NCBI GenBank assembly: GCA_022036555.1
Contig: CM039119.1
Span: 39,191,255 to 39,255,254 of the forward strand
DNA: 64,000 nucleotides
Direction: 5' to 3'
Origin: Microstegium vimineum
Lineage: Eukaryota; Streptophyta; Magnoliopsida; Poales; Poaceae
In this document: positions 1-11,290 of the stretch, piece after piece
Numbering within the stretch: position 1 is the first letter of the stretch
Layout of the letters: each line of letters opens with the position of its first letter
Translations under genes and position numbers: made by a program
The notes under the pieces: model-generated
The model's input: only the letters and a program-made list of their open reading frames with translations
The model's database searches: none
Told to the model about the DNA's origin: nothing

Positions 1-1221
1 AGGTGTGGTGCACACTTGACTTCCTTAGCTCTAAGCAAGCCTATGGTGACCGTAAGATAGCCTAGAACAACTTCCATATTCATCGCGACGAAAAACGGAG
101 TTGTCAAAATCATTTTCTGGGCGACGGACGCTCCTGGCAGGGGCGCCGGATGTTGTCCGACGCGTCGGACAAAGGCGCCGGACGCTGGGTGGTTGAGTCC
201 ACAGCGTCCGTCGGCCTTCCAGAGAGGTTGTTTTCTGGCTAAGTTTTTCAGGGTGCGTCGGACGCTGTCCGTCGGCCAGGCGTCGGACGCTGGGAAGAGC
301 GTCCGTCGACCTTCCAGAGAGGGTGTTTTCAAACCCTAGCCAGAATTCAGCGTCGGACGCTGTGGCTGAGCGTCCGTCGCCCAGTGACGTAGCGTCCGTC
401 GCCTCATTTATAAAAAGAAACTAGCCGTTGGGCATGCGATGGACCGTCCGTCGCCTAGTCGACGGAGCGTCCGTCGCCAACTTAAAATGCCAGCCCGAGG
501 CAGTTTTCAGAGGGTCTATTTATAGCCCCTCCCACTTCTCTCCCACCTTGCCTTTGCTCATTTGAGTTGCTGAGTTTGTTGAGAAGGTTGGGAAGAGAGC
601 AAGAGCCCTAGAGAGAGAGAGTGATTCGCGAATCCATCCATCCTCTCTCTAGTTCATCCAAGAGTTCAAGTGTGCATCCTCTAGTTGTGAAGCTTGAGTG
701 AGTCAAGCGAAGATCGAGGCTTGTTACTCTTGGTGATCGACATCACCTAGACGGTCCGGTGGTGCTCGGAGGAAGGTGATCGCCGGAAGATTGTCGGCGG
801 CCCTTCTCCATCGACGTTGTGATCGGTTGTGGGCGATTCACCGAGCCGGAGTGGCGAAGAATCAGCCCGTAGAGAGCACTCATCCCTTGCGCGGGATTGA
901 GGGGGAGCCATACCTTGCGAGGTGCTCCAACGAGGACTAGGGGGGAGTGTCGACTCCTCGATACCTCGGCAAACATCGCCGTGTCAAGCATCTCTTTCCC
1001 TAGCTCTTTATTACCGCATTACTTTCCGCACTTGTCTTTCAATTCATACTAGAATTGTGTAGGAAGTTTTCGCTTTCCATTGCCTTGTTACCGCTTTCTA
1101 GCTAGGACACACTAGCGGTAGGCACTAGGGGGTTAATTGGCTCTTTATAGGTTTAATTTTTGTTTAGAAATTAAAAAGAGCCCAATTCACCCCCCCCCTC
1201 TTGGGCATCTCGATCCTTTCA
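1..1221 (+). repeat. LTR of copia element (right part of left LTR)
   Basis: The stretch ends in a CA dinucleotide after a C-rich motif typical of Sirevirus LTR ends. Positions 120-480 carry many near-copies of a CGTCGGACGCTG / GCGTCCGTCG motif in both orientations, giving a CpG-rich, partly palindromic block. A TATA-like stretch near 519 (tatttatagcc) precedes a CT/GA-rich leader at 530-660, which may be the transcription start region. No gene is visible. The left boundary lies outside the window. Confidence 0.6.
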
Positions 1222-1224
1222 GCT

Positions 1225-1871
1225 ACAACCGAAGGTCTTCGAAGAAGGTGATCGACAAGGTGAAGGCCAAGCACCGAGCCTTCCTCGCCTCCCTCAGCGA
1301 CATTGATGCCTCCTGTGAGTTTCCTGTGAGAGATGGTGTATTTGAAGAGCCACCCAAAACCACTCCACAGAAGCAAGTGTGGATTGCCAAACCGAATCAT
1401 CTTCGCAACCCACTTGACACTTTGCCCGACATCTCTAGTGATCCCCTTCCTAAGAAAGCTAGAGCCACCCAACCTAACAAGAGAGTGCCTACCAAGAGTG
1501 CGGTAAGGTACCATTGTGAGTATTGTGAGTGGGATGGGCACTTGGCTGAGTTTTTCATTAGGAGGAAGAGAGATGATCGACGACAGTCTGAGTTGAACAA
1601 CCGGGACATGTACCACCCACCAGTTGGGGTGCGTGAACCGGAAGTTCGGAGGCGCACTACTAGGCCTAGAGGTACAATGCCTCAAGGTGCTAGGCCTCAG
1701 GAGGCGAGACCACGTGGTGGTCGTGCCCGGCGGGGTACCGGTCGTGACCCATACGACTACGGGCCTCGTGGCAGTGGCTTCACTCCACCCTTCGCTAGCA
1801 GACCACGTTTTTCCCATCATGGTGATCGCTATCCCCCCATGGGACAGGAGATGTTTGGTTTTTCCTCCTAA
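1225..1871 (+). pseudogene. Truncated copia gag (C-terminal part)
   Basis: The frame reads a Lys/Arg-rich region, then a zinc-knuckle-like motif (HCEYCEWDGHLAEFF, about 1509-1556) and an Arg/Gly/Pro-rich tail. The family pattern is C-x2-C-x4-H-x4-C. Here the last Cys is Phe, so the knuckle is damaged. Most of gag upstream is missing because this fragment abuts the LTR end at 1221. The frame stops at 1869-1871, and pol continues in another frame. It would have been the nucleocapsid part of the particle. Confidence 0.7.
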
Positions 1872-4800
1872 CCCATTCTTTGGCAAAGTGTTGCACCGTT
1901 TGCTCACCCTATGTCTTTTATTGATGTAGGAAGGAGGACTGGAGGAGACATGGCTTATGGATTCCGGATGTTCACGCCATATGACCGGAAGTGCCAAGTG
2001 GTTCTCCGGCCTTGACCCTGTGCGCTACACCGAGTACATTACATTCGGGGACAAGAGTAAAGGTAAAGTTGTCTCCCGAGGGTCGATCCGAGTGAATTCG
2101 TCTTTTGTCCTCAAGGATATTGCTTTGGTTGCGAATTTGCATTTTAACCTTCTCTCAGTTTCGCAAGTCCTTGATGATGGTTTTGAAGTGAGTTTTAAGC
2201 CTAATCTCTCTCGGATTTTGGACTCTCGAGGTGATCTTGTTTGCCGGATTTTACCATTCAGGAAGGTTTTTCGTGTGGATTTTTCTATCTCTTCCGGACC
2301 TTCTCGTTGTCTTCTTGCCGGTTCTTCCTCCGAGCTTTGGAAGTGGCATAGGAGATTAGGACATCTTAGCTTTGACTTGCTTGCAAGGCTTAGCTTGATG
2401 GACCTTATCCAAGGATTGCCAAAGCTGAAGTTCGAGAAGGACTTGGTTTGCCATCCTTGCAGGCATGGCAAGATGGTTGCCGCTTCCCATCCTCCTGTAA
2501 CTCAGATTATGACCAAACAACCCGGCGAGCTCTTACACATGGACACAGTTGGTCCAGCTCGGGTTAGGTCGGAAGGAGGGAAGTGGTATGTGGTTGTAGT
2601 CATTGATGACTACTCGAGGTACTCTTGGGTGTTCTTTTTGGAGAGTAAGGATGAGGCTTTTCCACTTGTTCGAGATCTGATTTTGAGATTGCAAAATGAG
2701 ATACCTAAGAATGCCATGAGAGCTATCTGCAGTGACAATGGCACAGAATTCAAGAATGCTCACTTTGCAACTCTTTGCTCTTCTTTGGGTCTCGATCACC
2801 AGTTTTCCTCACCTCACACTCCCCAGCAGAATGGTGTTGTTGAGCGCAAGAATCGGACCCTTGTTGAGATGGCCAGGACGATGCTCGATGAGCATAGGAC
2901 TCCTAGGTGGTATTGGACTGAAGTGATCAGTTCTGCTTGCTATATTTCCAATCGCATTTTTCTCCGAGCTTTCAAGAAAAAGACCTCTTATGAGTTGCTA
3001 TTTGGGAGACCACCCAAGGTAAGCCACCTACGGGTGTTTGGGTGCAGGTGCTTCATCCTCAAAAAGGGCGGTAAGTTGGACAAATTTGAGTCTCGGTCTT
3101 CTAACGGTATCTTTCTTGGTTATTCTACTCACTCTCGTGCTTATCGTGCTCTTAACCTTGAGACTAACCGAGTGATGGAGACTTGTGAGATTACCTTCGA
3201 TGAGACTATGCCCTATATTTCCACCGCTTTTGAGCTTGCAGGTGATGATGAGGTGAACACTAGCATCTTTGTGGAGGAGGAGCAGGACGCCGCCGATTGG
3301 GGTGATCCCGAGCCGACTCCACTGGCTGCCCCCGTCGACCCTGCGACGTCCACTTCGGCTCACGGTCCCGATCCGACTACTTCCTCTACATGGGGGGGGG
3401 GGCGTTCGAGCAGATTCCTCAGTCGGTGTACGCTGCACCTGAGGGAGCTCCAGCTGCTATTGAGGGGGAGGCCACTTCGTCCAGGCAGGCTCCTCGCTAC
3501 ATCCAACAGCAGCACCCGCCAGAGAACATCATTGGCGATATTGACCGTCGAGTCACGCGGTCCAGGTCCTATCTCTCTCACTTTGCTCATTCGGCTTTTG
3601 TCACCTCTTTTGAGCCTCGAGATGTTGGACACGCTTTGATGGATCCGGATTGGGTCAATGTCATGCATGAGAAGTTAGAAAACTTTGAGCGAAATCGCGT
3701 TTGGGTCTTAGTGCCACCACCTCCAAGTTGCCACCCTATAGGTACGAAATGGGTTTTCAAAAATAAACAAAGTGAGGATGGGGTGGTAGTGCCTAACAAG
3801 GCTAGGTTGGTAGCGCAAGGCTTTTGTCAAAAGGAGGGGATAGATTATGAGGAAACCTTTGCTCCCGTAGCTCGTTTAGAAGAATTAGAATCCTTCTAGC
3901 TTTTGCGGCTTCTAAGGGTTTTAAACTATTTCAAATGGATGTTAAAAGTGCTTTCTTAAACGGCTAGATAGAGGAGGAAGTGTATGTTAGACAACCTCCT
4001 GGTTTCGAAAATCCCAAGTTTCCAAACCATGTTTTTAAACTTCACAAAGCTTTGTGTGGTTTGAAACAAGCCCCTAGATCATGGTATGATAGATTGCGAA
4101 CCTTCTTGCTTGCTAAGGGTTTTAAAATGGGATCGGTAGATAAGACGCTTTTTCTCCTTAAGCAAGGCAAAGATTCGCTCTTGGTCCAAATATACGTGAA
4201 GATATTATCTTTGGTGGTTCTTCTCATACTCTTGTTGCCAAGTTTGTAGATCTTATGAGCAGGGAATTTGAGATGAGTATGATGGGCGAGTTGACCTTCT
4301 TTCTTGGGTTGCAAATCAAGCAAACCCGGGAAGGGACGTTTATGCATCAAGGCAAGTACACGAAGGATATTCTGAAGAAGTTTGACATGGGTGAGGCAAA
4401 GCCTCTTTCGACGCCCATGTCGACTATGACTGCCTTGGATGCAGACGAGGAAGGAGATGCGGTGGACCAGACGGAGTACCGAAGCATGATCGGGTCGCTC
4501 TTGTACCTGACGGCGACCCAACCGGACATTCAGTTCGTCGTCTGCTTGTGTGCTCGCTTTCAGGCGTCACCACGGACATCGCACAAGCAGATGGTGAAAC
4601 ACATCATAAGGTACTTGCGCTTCACTCCCGAATTTGGTCTTTGGTTTTCCACCTCCTCCTCTCTTGTGCTTTGCGGTTATTCTGATGCCGACTTTGTCGG
4701 TTGCCGTCTTGATCGGAAGTCCACTTCTGAGACTTGCCAGTTTCTTGGGTCTTCTCTTGTGTCTTGGTCTTCTCGCAAATAGTCTAGCGTGGCACAATCG

Positions 4801-5136
4801 ACGTGCGAAGCTGAGTACGTTGCTGCGGCTAGCTATTGCTCGCAGTTGATTTGGATGATTGCAACTTTGAAGGATTTCGGTCTTATGCTTACTAAGGTGC
4901 CTCTGCTTTGCGATAGCATGAGTGAAATTAGTGTGGCCAAAAATCCCGTGCTTCACTCTAAGACCAAGCACATTGATGTTCGCTTTCACTTCTTGCGAGA
5001 TCACTACGAGAAGGGTGACATTGACCTCCGGCATGTCGAGACCCACAACCAGCTTGCGGACATTCTCACAAAACCCTTGGATCAAGCTGCGTTTTCACGC
5101 CTTCGAGGCGAGTTGGGTGTTTGCTTCCCCTTTTAG
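1872..5136 (+). pseudogene. Copia pol pseudogene: protease, integrase, RT, RNase H
   Basis: The aspartic protease motif DSGCSRHMTG lies near 1960-1990. A pre-integrase HRRLGHLS motif follows near 2347. The integrase core has D at about 2540 (MDTVGP), D in SDNGTEF at about 2734 and E in NGVVERKN at about 2840. A G-run near 3395 shifts the frame. RT follows (VFKNKQ, KARLVAQGF), with another one-base shift near 3870 and TAG at 3964-3966. The catalytic YVDD is deleted: at 4193 only YV remains and the frame shifts. The frame resumes at 4255 (FFLGLQIKQ), hits TAG at 4780-4782, then RNase H (STCEAEYVAAA) ends at 5136. It cannot make an active polyprotein. Confidence 0.88.
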
Positions 5137-6640
5137 TTGAGGGAAGCTCTTTGTGTATCATAGTTCTTTTTTGTTCTTATTTGACTTTTCTTTTATTTTC
5201 TTCCAATTGGTGTCCTTTTAGATGTTAATTGGTGTCATTGCATTTTGCATCTCATTTGCATTTGTGACATAGTTCATTTTAAGCTTCATACGTATAGCCG
5301 ATATAATGAATCTATGCTCTGTTTGAGGTGCTTTATGTGTCTATGGGGTTGCCTAACTTAGACTCTTTTTTATCTATAGATATGCAATAGTGCTAAGTTA
5401 GAAAAGCTTTAAAACTGAATTTAATTCCCCATGTCACCTCTGAAATGACACTAGCATGTGTAGGCTTTTGAAGATCCTTCTTGGCTGTTTTGTATATAGC
5501 TTGTAACTATGGCTCTTCATTGCTTCATTCACTTCCTTTGAGCACCATGATTAAAATTGATCTAAAAATGAAATTGCTCTCTGAAATGTGAATTGAAAAG
5601 ATCGAGTTAGGTTTGCATTGTGAGCACTTCACCGTGTGTTCAAGACTGCTTCCCATATGGGTTGAACTTGAGCGATGTCGTGCATGACCGAAACCGGTGT
5701 GTCAAGTCCTTTGACTTCGCCTGGTTGGTAAGTGGCATCACCTTGCTTACAACCGCTCGCATACAACTTGAAATGTGCCTAAAACTGAAATTTGGCTGCA
5801 AAACTCTAAAATTTGAAAAATTCATTCAGTTGGGTCATTGGCTTGTTGTATGAACTTTGCTAGGATAGTTCTACTTTCTATATATGAGATAGTTTTGAGA
5901 TAGATCCTATCTTGTTTGCCTTGTTTAATTGTCTCTAGGAGGTGATACCCTTTCTCTGCTCTCACATGGAATACTCTCTAAAATAGCTTCTAAAGTGATC
6001 TTAAGCTCAACTTGAGTCTTTGTTGGGCACGCAAAGCTTTTCCTATTCTCACAGGATCACATCACTTAGAGCATCTATTCACTGTCTTAGCTCTATGTAT
6101 AAAGCTTTTGCACTCATTTTGCATTTCATGGCTTTTGTGGCACAACTCTTGAGTTTGTGAGCCTTAATGAGCTCATGTCTCACCAAGGGGGAGAGATGTG
6201 CATTTCACTCCATTTTTTAGCCATCTACTTCCAAGGGGAAGAAAGAGTGCATCTCATTGGTTTCATTGGTTTAGAGCTTCCTTGGTCAAGGGGGAGACTT
6301 TGTGCATCTTTTGCCTCAAGGCGCTCTATTGGTATCTTGAATGTGCTTTTGCCCAGGGGGAGATTTTGCTAGATTTGTTGAGCCTTTGCCTCTTCTAGAG
6401 GGTCTAGCTTGCTTTATTGGCTCCGACAGGTTTCGATTGGCTTTTTGAGCCTTATGTGGTTTAATTGGTATCTTTGAGCTTCTCTTGTTGCTTCAATTGG
6501 CATTCTGAGCTTTGAGAGTTGTGATTGGTTTCTTGGACTTGCTAGCGGTGTTTAGCTTTTTTGGTCATTTGGAGAGCTTTACCTTGTGGCTCAAATCTTA
6601 AATGCACTTGTGTTGACAATGCACTCATCAAGGGGGAGAT
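5137..6640 (+). other. 3' noncoding tail of copia element with repeated polypurine tracts
   Basis: No coding frame is convincing here. From about 6183 to 6640 there are at least five AAGGGGGAG-like motifs (near 6185, 6231, 6290, 6355 and 6630). The last sits directly before the TG that starts the right LTR, so it is the functional polypurine tract. The copies are spaced roughly 50-270 bases and embedded in short repeated phrases such as 'cattggtttcattgg'. Confidence 0.65.
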
Positions 6641-8642
6641 TGAGAACACATGGTGGATAAGTATCTATGTATGTTCAGTTTTGTGATGAGTGATCGTCCA
6701 AGCACTTGAGTGTTTCAGTTTGAGTGGCTTATTCTAACCTTTTTGCGAAAGCAAATGTGTGTGTCTATCGGCTTGTGGTGTGCAGGTGTTATGCCTAGTG
6801 ACAGTGGTCAATGACGTGGAGAAGGTCGAGTAGAGGCTTGTCGTGCCGATAGACTGAGAGCGGTGAAGGGCGGAAGCGGGGCTCGGACTGAGGGACCATG
6901 AGCGTCGGCGGACTAGCTGTGGTGGCTAGTACTTGGCACCGGCAAGTGCGAGAAGGCATGGAGGTAGACCGAGTCGATCGAGTCAAGACGGCAGACGAGC
7001 GGGTCGAGCGGAGACTCATGGGACTCGGAGTTCGACCGGGCGAGGACAAGGTGGCTCGAGTCAAGCGGTTTGGTGGTTTGGGCCTCATAACCATCCGAGG
7101 ACGGTTTCCGAGTTTGGGCCTCAAAACTCAGGGTTCGGTAGTTGAGCCCAAAGCTACCGGTGGCGGGTTTCCTGGGTTTGGGCCTCAAAACCTAGGCCGA
7201 GCTTCCGAGGAAGAGGGTATGGCACGTGGCGGAATCCTGGAGGATGCGTCGAGGCGACGGCAACTCCCGACAGGAAGCGGGGGCGTCCATTCAAATGAGT
7301 GGCTTAGAGTTACCGATTTGAATTACAATGTCTTAGGGCTATGTAATTCGGTCATGTATCTAGCGGGGTCTTTGGGAAATAGCCAAAACCCGTTAAGTAG
7401 GGGATGAAGGGGTATCCCTCATCCCACCTCAAAAAAAACCCTAATCATTTGCCCCAATTCTCTCTCTCTCTAACCTCTCTCTAGTTCATGAGGTCCCTAG
7501 GCTAATCTCTCCAACCTTTGTAAGAACTCGTGAATCTTTTGGTGGGAATCGGAGGCCATACCCTCTGTAGGCCATGGCGCCTTTGATTTCGTGATCAAGT
7601 CCCCGTTTTGCTTGTGTTCTTCATGTTTTGCTTTTTGCTCTGCTTGATCCCGAGTTGAGATCTTTTTCTATGGAGTAGTTCTTGCAAATCCGTTTGAACC
7701 AAAACACGAAGGGTTCCTCCTCAAACCTCACGAGTACGTAGATCGGGTGATTTCTTTGTGGAGTTTTTTGTTCTTGAGTTTTCCCCAAATCCCTTCTCTC
7801 CCCGTTGCTCTAAGCCGAATTGAGCGATGATTTCTTTGGGATAGCTCCCCAACTATACTAGGATCATGCCTACAAAGTTTGGTTGCAGTTGGTGATCATT
7901 TGGTTGAGTTTTGGGAAGATTTGGCGGAGTGAAAACCGTTTTCGCGGGTTTCAGCCGTTCTGCTCGGGAGCTCCGGACCAAGCTCCGGACTACCCTGTCA
8001 CAGGCTCCGAACCATATCCATTGGTCCGGTGGTCATTGAGTAGAACAACCTCTCTGCTTAAGAGCTCCAGATCAGGCTCCGGACTACTTAGCTCTTAGGC
8101 TCTGGGCCATTTTCCATTGGTCTGGTGGCCTTTGACCAGGGAGTCAGCCCTCCAGGCCATAGCACTCGACTAGTCCGGAGGTGGACGTCCGGAGCTAGGG
8201 TGCTCCCTACGTGGTTTCTGGGAAGGCAAGGGATAGCACCGGACTTTGTGCATTGGTCCGGAGGTAGCACGGTACTAGTCCGGAGCAAGTCGTGCGAAGC
8301 TAGGGTGCTTACTGTGTGCGTTTGAGACAATAGGTGAAACCGTCGGACCAGTCTCCGGACCAAGCTCCGGACCTTGTCCATTGGTCCGGAGGTCCTGTCT
8401 AAAGTGGTCCGAAGGTCTCTGTTGTTTGCTGCTTTCTCCGTTTGTGTTGCGGTTTGTTTCTCCGGTTTCGAGACTAGTTCCGCTGTGTTTCTAGGACATC
8501 TCCAAGAACATCCACCCACTTGTGGGTCGTGAAGCTAGTTCTCTCTCTTGGGTTGTGTTTGGGACAGGGGTCAAGTTCTTCCGAAAGAAATTTTTATTTG
8601 GCTCTCATTCACCCCCCTCTAGTCGTCGTTTCCGGTCCTTCA
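6641..8642 (+). repeat. Right LTR of copia element (about 2.0 kb)
   Basis: The LTR begins TGAGAACACATGG directly after the polypurine tract and ends ...GGTCCTTCA. Like the left LTR it has a GA/CT-rich leader (7460-7490) and a late C-run (8611-8616). It also has its own set of repeats, here TCCGGA / GGTCCGGAGGT motifs at 7970-8400, a different sequence from the left LTR's motif. The target duplication cannot be tested because the left end is outside the window. Confidence 0.55.
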
Positions 8643-9062
8643 ATAAGGTTATGTTTGATTTATTTGTGATGTCTCGTGTTGAATTGTTATGTATTTATGT
8701 TATTATATTGCTATTGTTCTCTTATCAATTATTATTATCTAAAATAGAGGTAGTGTTGTCTAATTTGCTTTAAAACCTATATTTTTTATTGTGTTAATCT
8801 CTACTAAAAAATTTAGTTAGTTCAGTTAGAACAGGAATCGAACCAAAAACCAAAATATTCGGTTCCTAATTTTTTTATCGATTCCCATTTGCTAGGAACT
8901 GAATTTCATCAATGACTGAGGAATCGAACCAAATGCCCACACCTAGCCGCATCAACAAGTCTATTGTTTGGGTCCTGGCCCATGGAGGGAAATCACTCAG
9001 GTTAGAAATGTGTAATAAGAAATACTCCTCTTTCAAATTCTAAAATATTTTGTCTTTCCTAT
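8643..9062. other. AT-rich intergenic stretch, no gene seen
   Basis: No coding potential. The part at 8815-8945 has repeated 'ggaatcgaaccaaa' phrases in both orientations, resembling an end of an old DNA transposon. A similar cggtt/aaccg-rich patch occurs at 50238-50335. The family is not identified. Confidence 0.4.
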
Positions 9063-9350
9063 CACTACAACAAAAATGATTTTACGCACCTCCCCATTTT
9101 TGGGGTCTGTGGCGGGCACACTATTTGCCCGCCACAGTAAATGGGTGAGGGCCGGCCGCCCCAGCGCCCGCTGCGGTAAAAGATTAACCGCAGCAGGCGG
9201 CATAAGGCGCCCGCTGCAGTAAATCAGCATTAACCGCGGCGGGCGCCCTAACCCACCCGCTTCGGTAAATCTATTAACTGCGGCGCGTTAGGCCGCCCGC
9301 CGTGGTTAGTAAGCGTTTATCGTGGCGGTCATCTTATGTTGTCCGACACG
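9063..9350. mobile_element. CACTA (En/Spm) transposon end, truncated
   Basis: It starts with CACTACAACAAAAATGA, which matches the conserved CACTA terminal inverted repeat. GC-rich subterminal repeats follow (variants of CCGCCACAGTAAA, CCGCTGCGGTAAA, ACCGCGGCGGGCG) up to about 9350, the usual CACTA end architecture. No matching opposite end was found before the gypsy insertion at 10089, so this is a fragment. Confidence 0.75.
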
Positions 9351-10083
9351 GTTAATCTAGACATAGTGTATATCTACTGTATAACAAAAACTATGTATCT
9401 AGAAAAAACTAAGACATCTAATAATTTAGAACAGAGGAAGTACATAATTGGCAATTTGGAAAGCCAGATATCCCTCTCCGCTAGTGGAGAGTGGTTCCAA
9501 GAACCTATTATAACCCAATTTTGTATTTTGTTTTATAAAATTTATGATTGAGAGCTATGTAGAGAGCTTGCTCTCCTAGTTTTGGACGAAGTAGAGGGAA
9601 CATCTAGGTGGCACCCTACTTTTAAAATGAAGACTAGAGGTCATTTCTCCCCTGGATTGAGTGTTTTTATACCGTTACTAATCATGAGCGAGATCAGTGG
9701 TTCTATCTACAGTATATTTGCCTTGTCCTAGGCACGCTGGACTTAGTTTCAATTCCTCGTCACTAGCCAAATATACACTAATCTTATTAGTGCCCCTCCC
9801 CCTCAAATACTCCAGTGACAAGAACATATCATTTAGAACAAAATTTGATCAAACATTTAAAAGAAACATTAATCACATATATTTAATATAAAAGATGTAA
9901 GATATATATGTGTATATTTGTATTGAAAAATATTTGCAGTCTCATAAATTTGAAGGAATATGTGACTGTAGATATTTAATTATTAATTTGACAAGGTCAG
10001 ATGTGCATCATGGACCGTTCAAGTAAAATGTGATGAGTACTTTGACATGAGGGACTACATGATAAGGTATACATAAGCAAATT
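9351..10083. other. AT-rich intergenic DNA, no feature seen
   Basis: Frames here are short and random-looking, with no recognised motif. The right edge is the target site of the gypsy element: ATAAT at 10084-10088 pairs with ATAAC at 21220-21224. Confidence 0.5.
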
Positions 10084-10088
10084 ATAAT

Positions 10089-11290
10089 TGTCGGTGTCTA
10101 AAATGACGGGGTCTAGATAGCCAACGAGTAAATTTCTAAGTGTGTCGGAGATCGGATGGTTGCACTAGGATGACACAAGGATGTATACTGGTTCGGGCAT
10201 GAACGCCCTACGTCCAGTTCGTTGCGAGGTCGTGTTACCCAGCGCGGGGGTGCTCGTAGAGGGGAGCTACAAGCAATGGAGAGAGGGAAGCAGGTTCCCA
10301 GCTCTCGTGCGTATGAGGTTCTTGGTTCTGGTGTGTGTTCGCGTGAATGCGAATGAGCCTGTGTGGATCAGAGTGTCGAGATAGAGGGATGAGGGTCCAT
10401 TATCCCCCTTTATACGTAGGGAGAGACGGTGGAGTACAGTAGAGAGAGAAAGGTAACGTGGGCCCGGTATGGGTTGCTGACTTAGGAGCGCCCTGGCTTC
10501 TGTTCGCCTTCCTTCCCGGGGAAAACTGCGCCTGTAGGCACGCCGTCCGGGTCTTGTTCGTCCTTGATGGAGTTGTAGCCATGCGCCTCGTAATCGGGAA
10601 CGTCACTATTCCCCGATTAGGGCATGGGCGGAGGTTGGCAGCACAGGGTTAGGCACCCCGCGTTCCGTCGTACAGGGCTGAGAACGCCCTAATTCCTGTT
10701 CAAGCATCCGCCGGGAGCGTGGTGTGTGTCAATCGGTGGTTAGGTAGCACAGGGGCTTGTACCGCAGGGAGTGCACAGGGGCTTGTACCGCAGGGAGTGA
10801 CATGGCGGTTCATGCCTTGGTAGCCCATCCCTGAGGATAAGCAGCATTGTGGACCTTTTGACTATAGGCTAGGGCAGCACGGGTCAGCTGTGGCGGCGGT
10901 GCCCTCGGGAGAGGACGATGTCATGTGGTGTCGTCACACTAGCTCGGGCGAGGTAGAAGATCCCCCGAGGGTTTGTGCGTCACGGATGACATCATCCTTG
11001 CTCGGACGAGGCGGAGTGGCCTCCGAGGGCGGGTGTGCCACGGATGACATCACCCGAGCTCGGACGAGGAGGAAGATCCTCCTAGGGTAGATGGCATCAC
11101 GGATGATGTCACCCTAGCTCGGACGAGGCGGAAGAGCCCCCGAGGGAGTGCTGCTGTCTTGTTCGGTTGAGGCAGAGAGCCCCCGAGGGTAATGACGTCA
11201 CCCTGGCTCGGGCGAGACGGAGAGCCCTCGGGGATGATTTTGTTTTTGCGAAACGTGGTGTTAGGGTACCCTATTCTCCGGTATCCGACA
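10089..11290 (-). repeat. 3' LTR of gypsy element (1202 bp)
   Basis: Read on plus it runs TGTCGGTG to TATCCGACA. It is near-identical along its length to 20033-21219. It is longer mainly because of a 26-bp tandem duplication at 10747-10798. Positions 10900-11230 hold repeated 'cggatgac(at)tcac' and 'gctcgggcgagg' phrases at about 60-bp spacing. Confidence 0.92.
10747..10798. repeat. 26-bp tandem duplication inside the 3' LTR
   Basis: The unit (gcacaggggcttgtaccgc...) occurs twice head to tail here and once in the other LTR near 20692. The duplication therefore arose after insertion or in one LTR only. Confidence 0.9.

Larger units (their letters stand above)
1..8642 (+). mobile_element. Sirevirus-like Ty1/copia retrotransposon, decayed, ends mismatched
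   Basis: The order is LTR-like sequence, gag fragment, protease, integrase, reverse transcriptase and RNase H, then a 1.5-kb tail with repeated AGGGGGAG polypurine motifs and a second LTR. Protease before integrase before RT defines Ty1/copia. Several polypurine motifs near the 3' end are a known Sirevirus trait. The left LTR runs off the window, and no primer binding site follows it: the gag coding sequence starts almost directly at the LTR end. The left and right LTRs do not align by eye beyond short motifs (a TTCACCCCCCT stretch near both ends), so the element is probably a recombinant or two overlapping insertions. Coding is broken by frameshifts and stops, so it is dead. Confidence 0.8.

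Noticed and set aside
120..480. CRISPR-like or satellite array
   Set aside because: Repeats are degenerate, irregularly spaced and in both orientations inside an LTR.
743..991. Minus-strand frame of 82 codons in the left LTR
   Set aside because: No domain, lies in an LTR, shadow of GC-rich repeats.
1164..1997. Long minus-strand frame across gag
   Set aside because: Antisense to recognisable gag and pol; no protein similarity.
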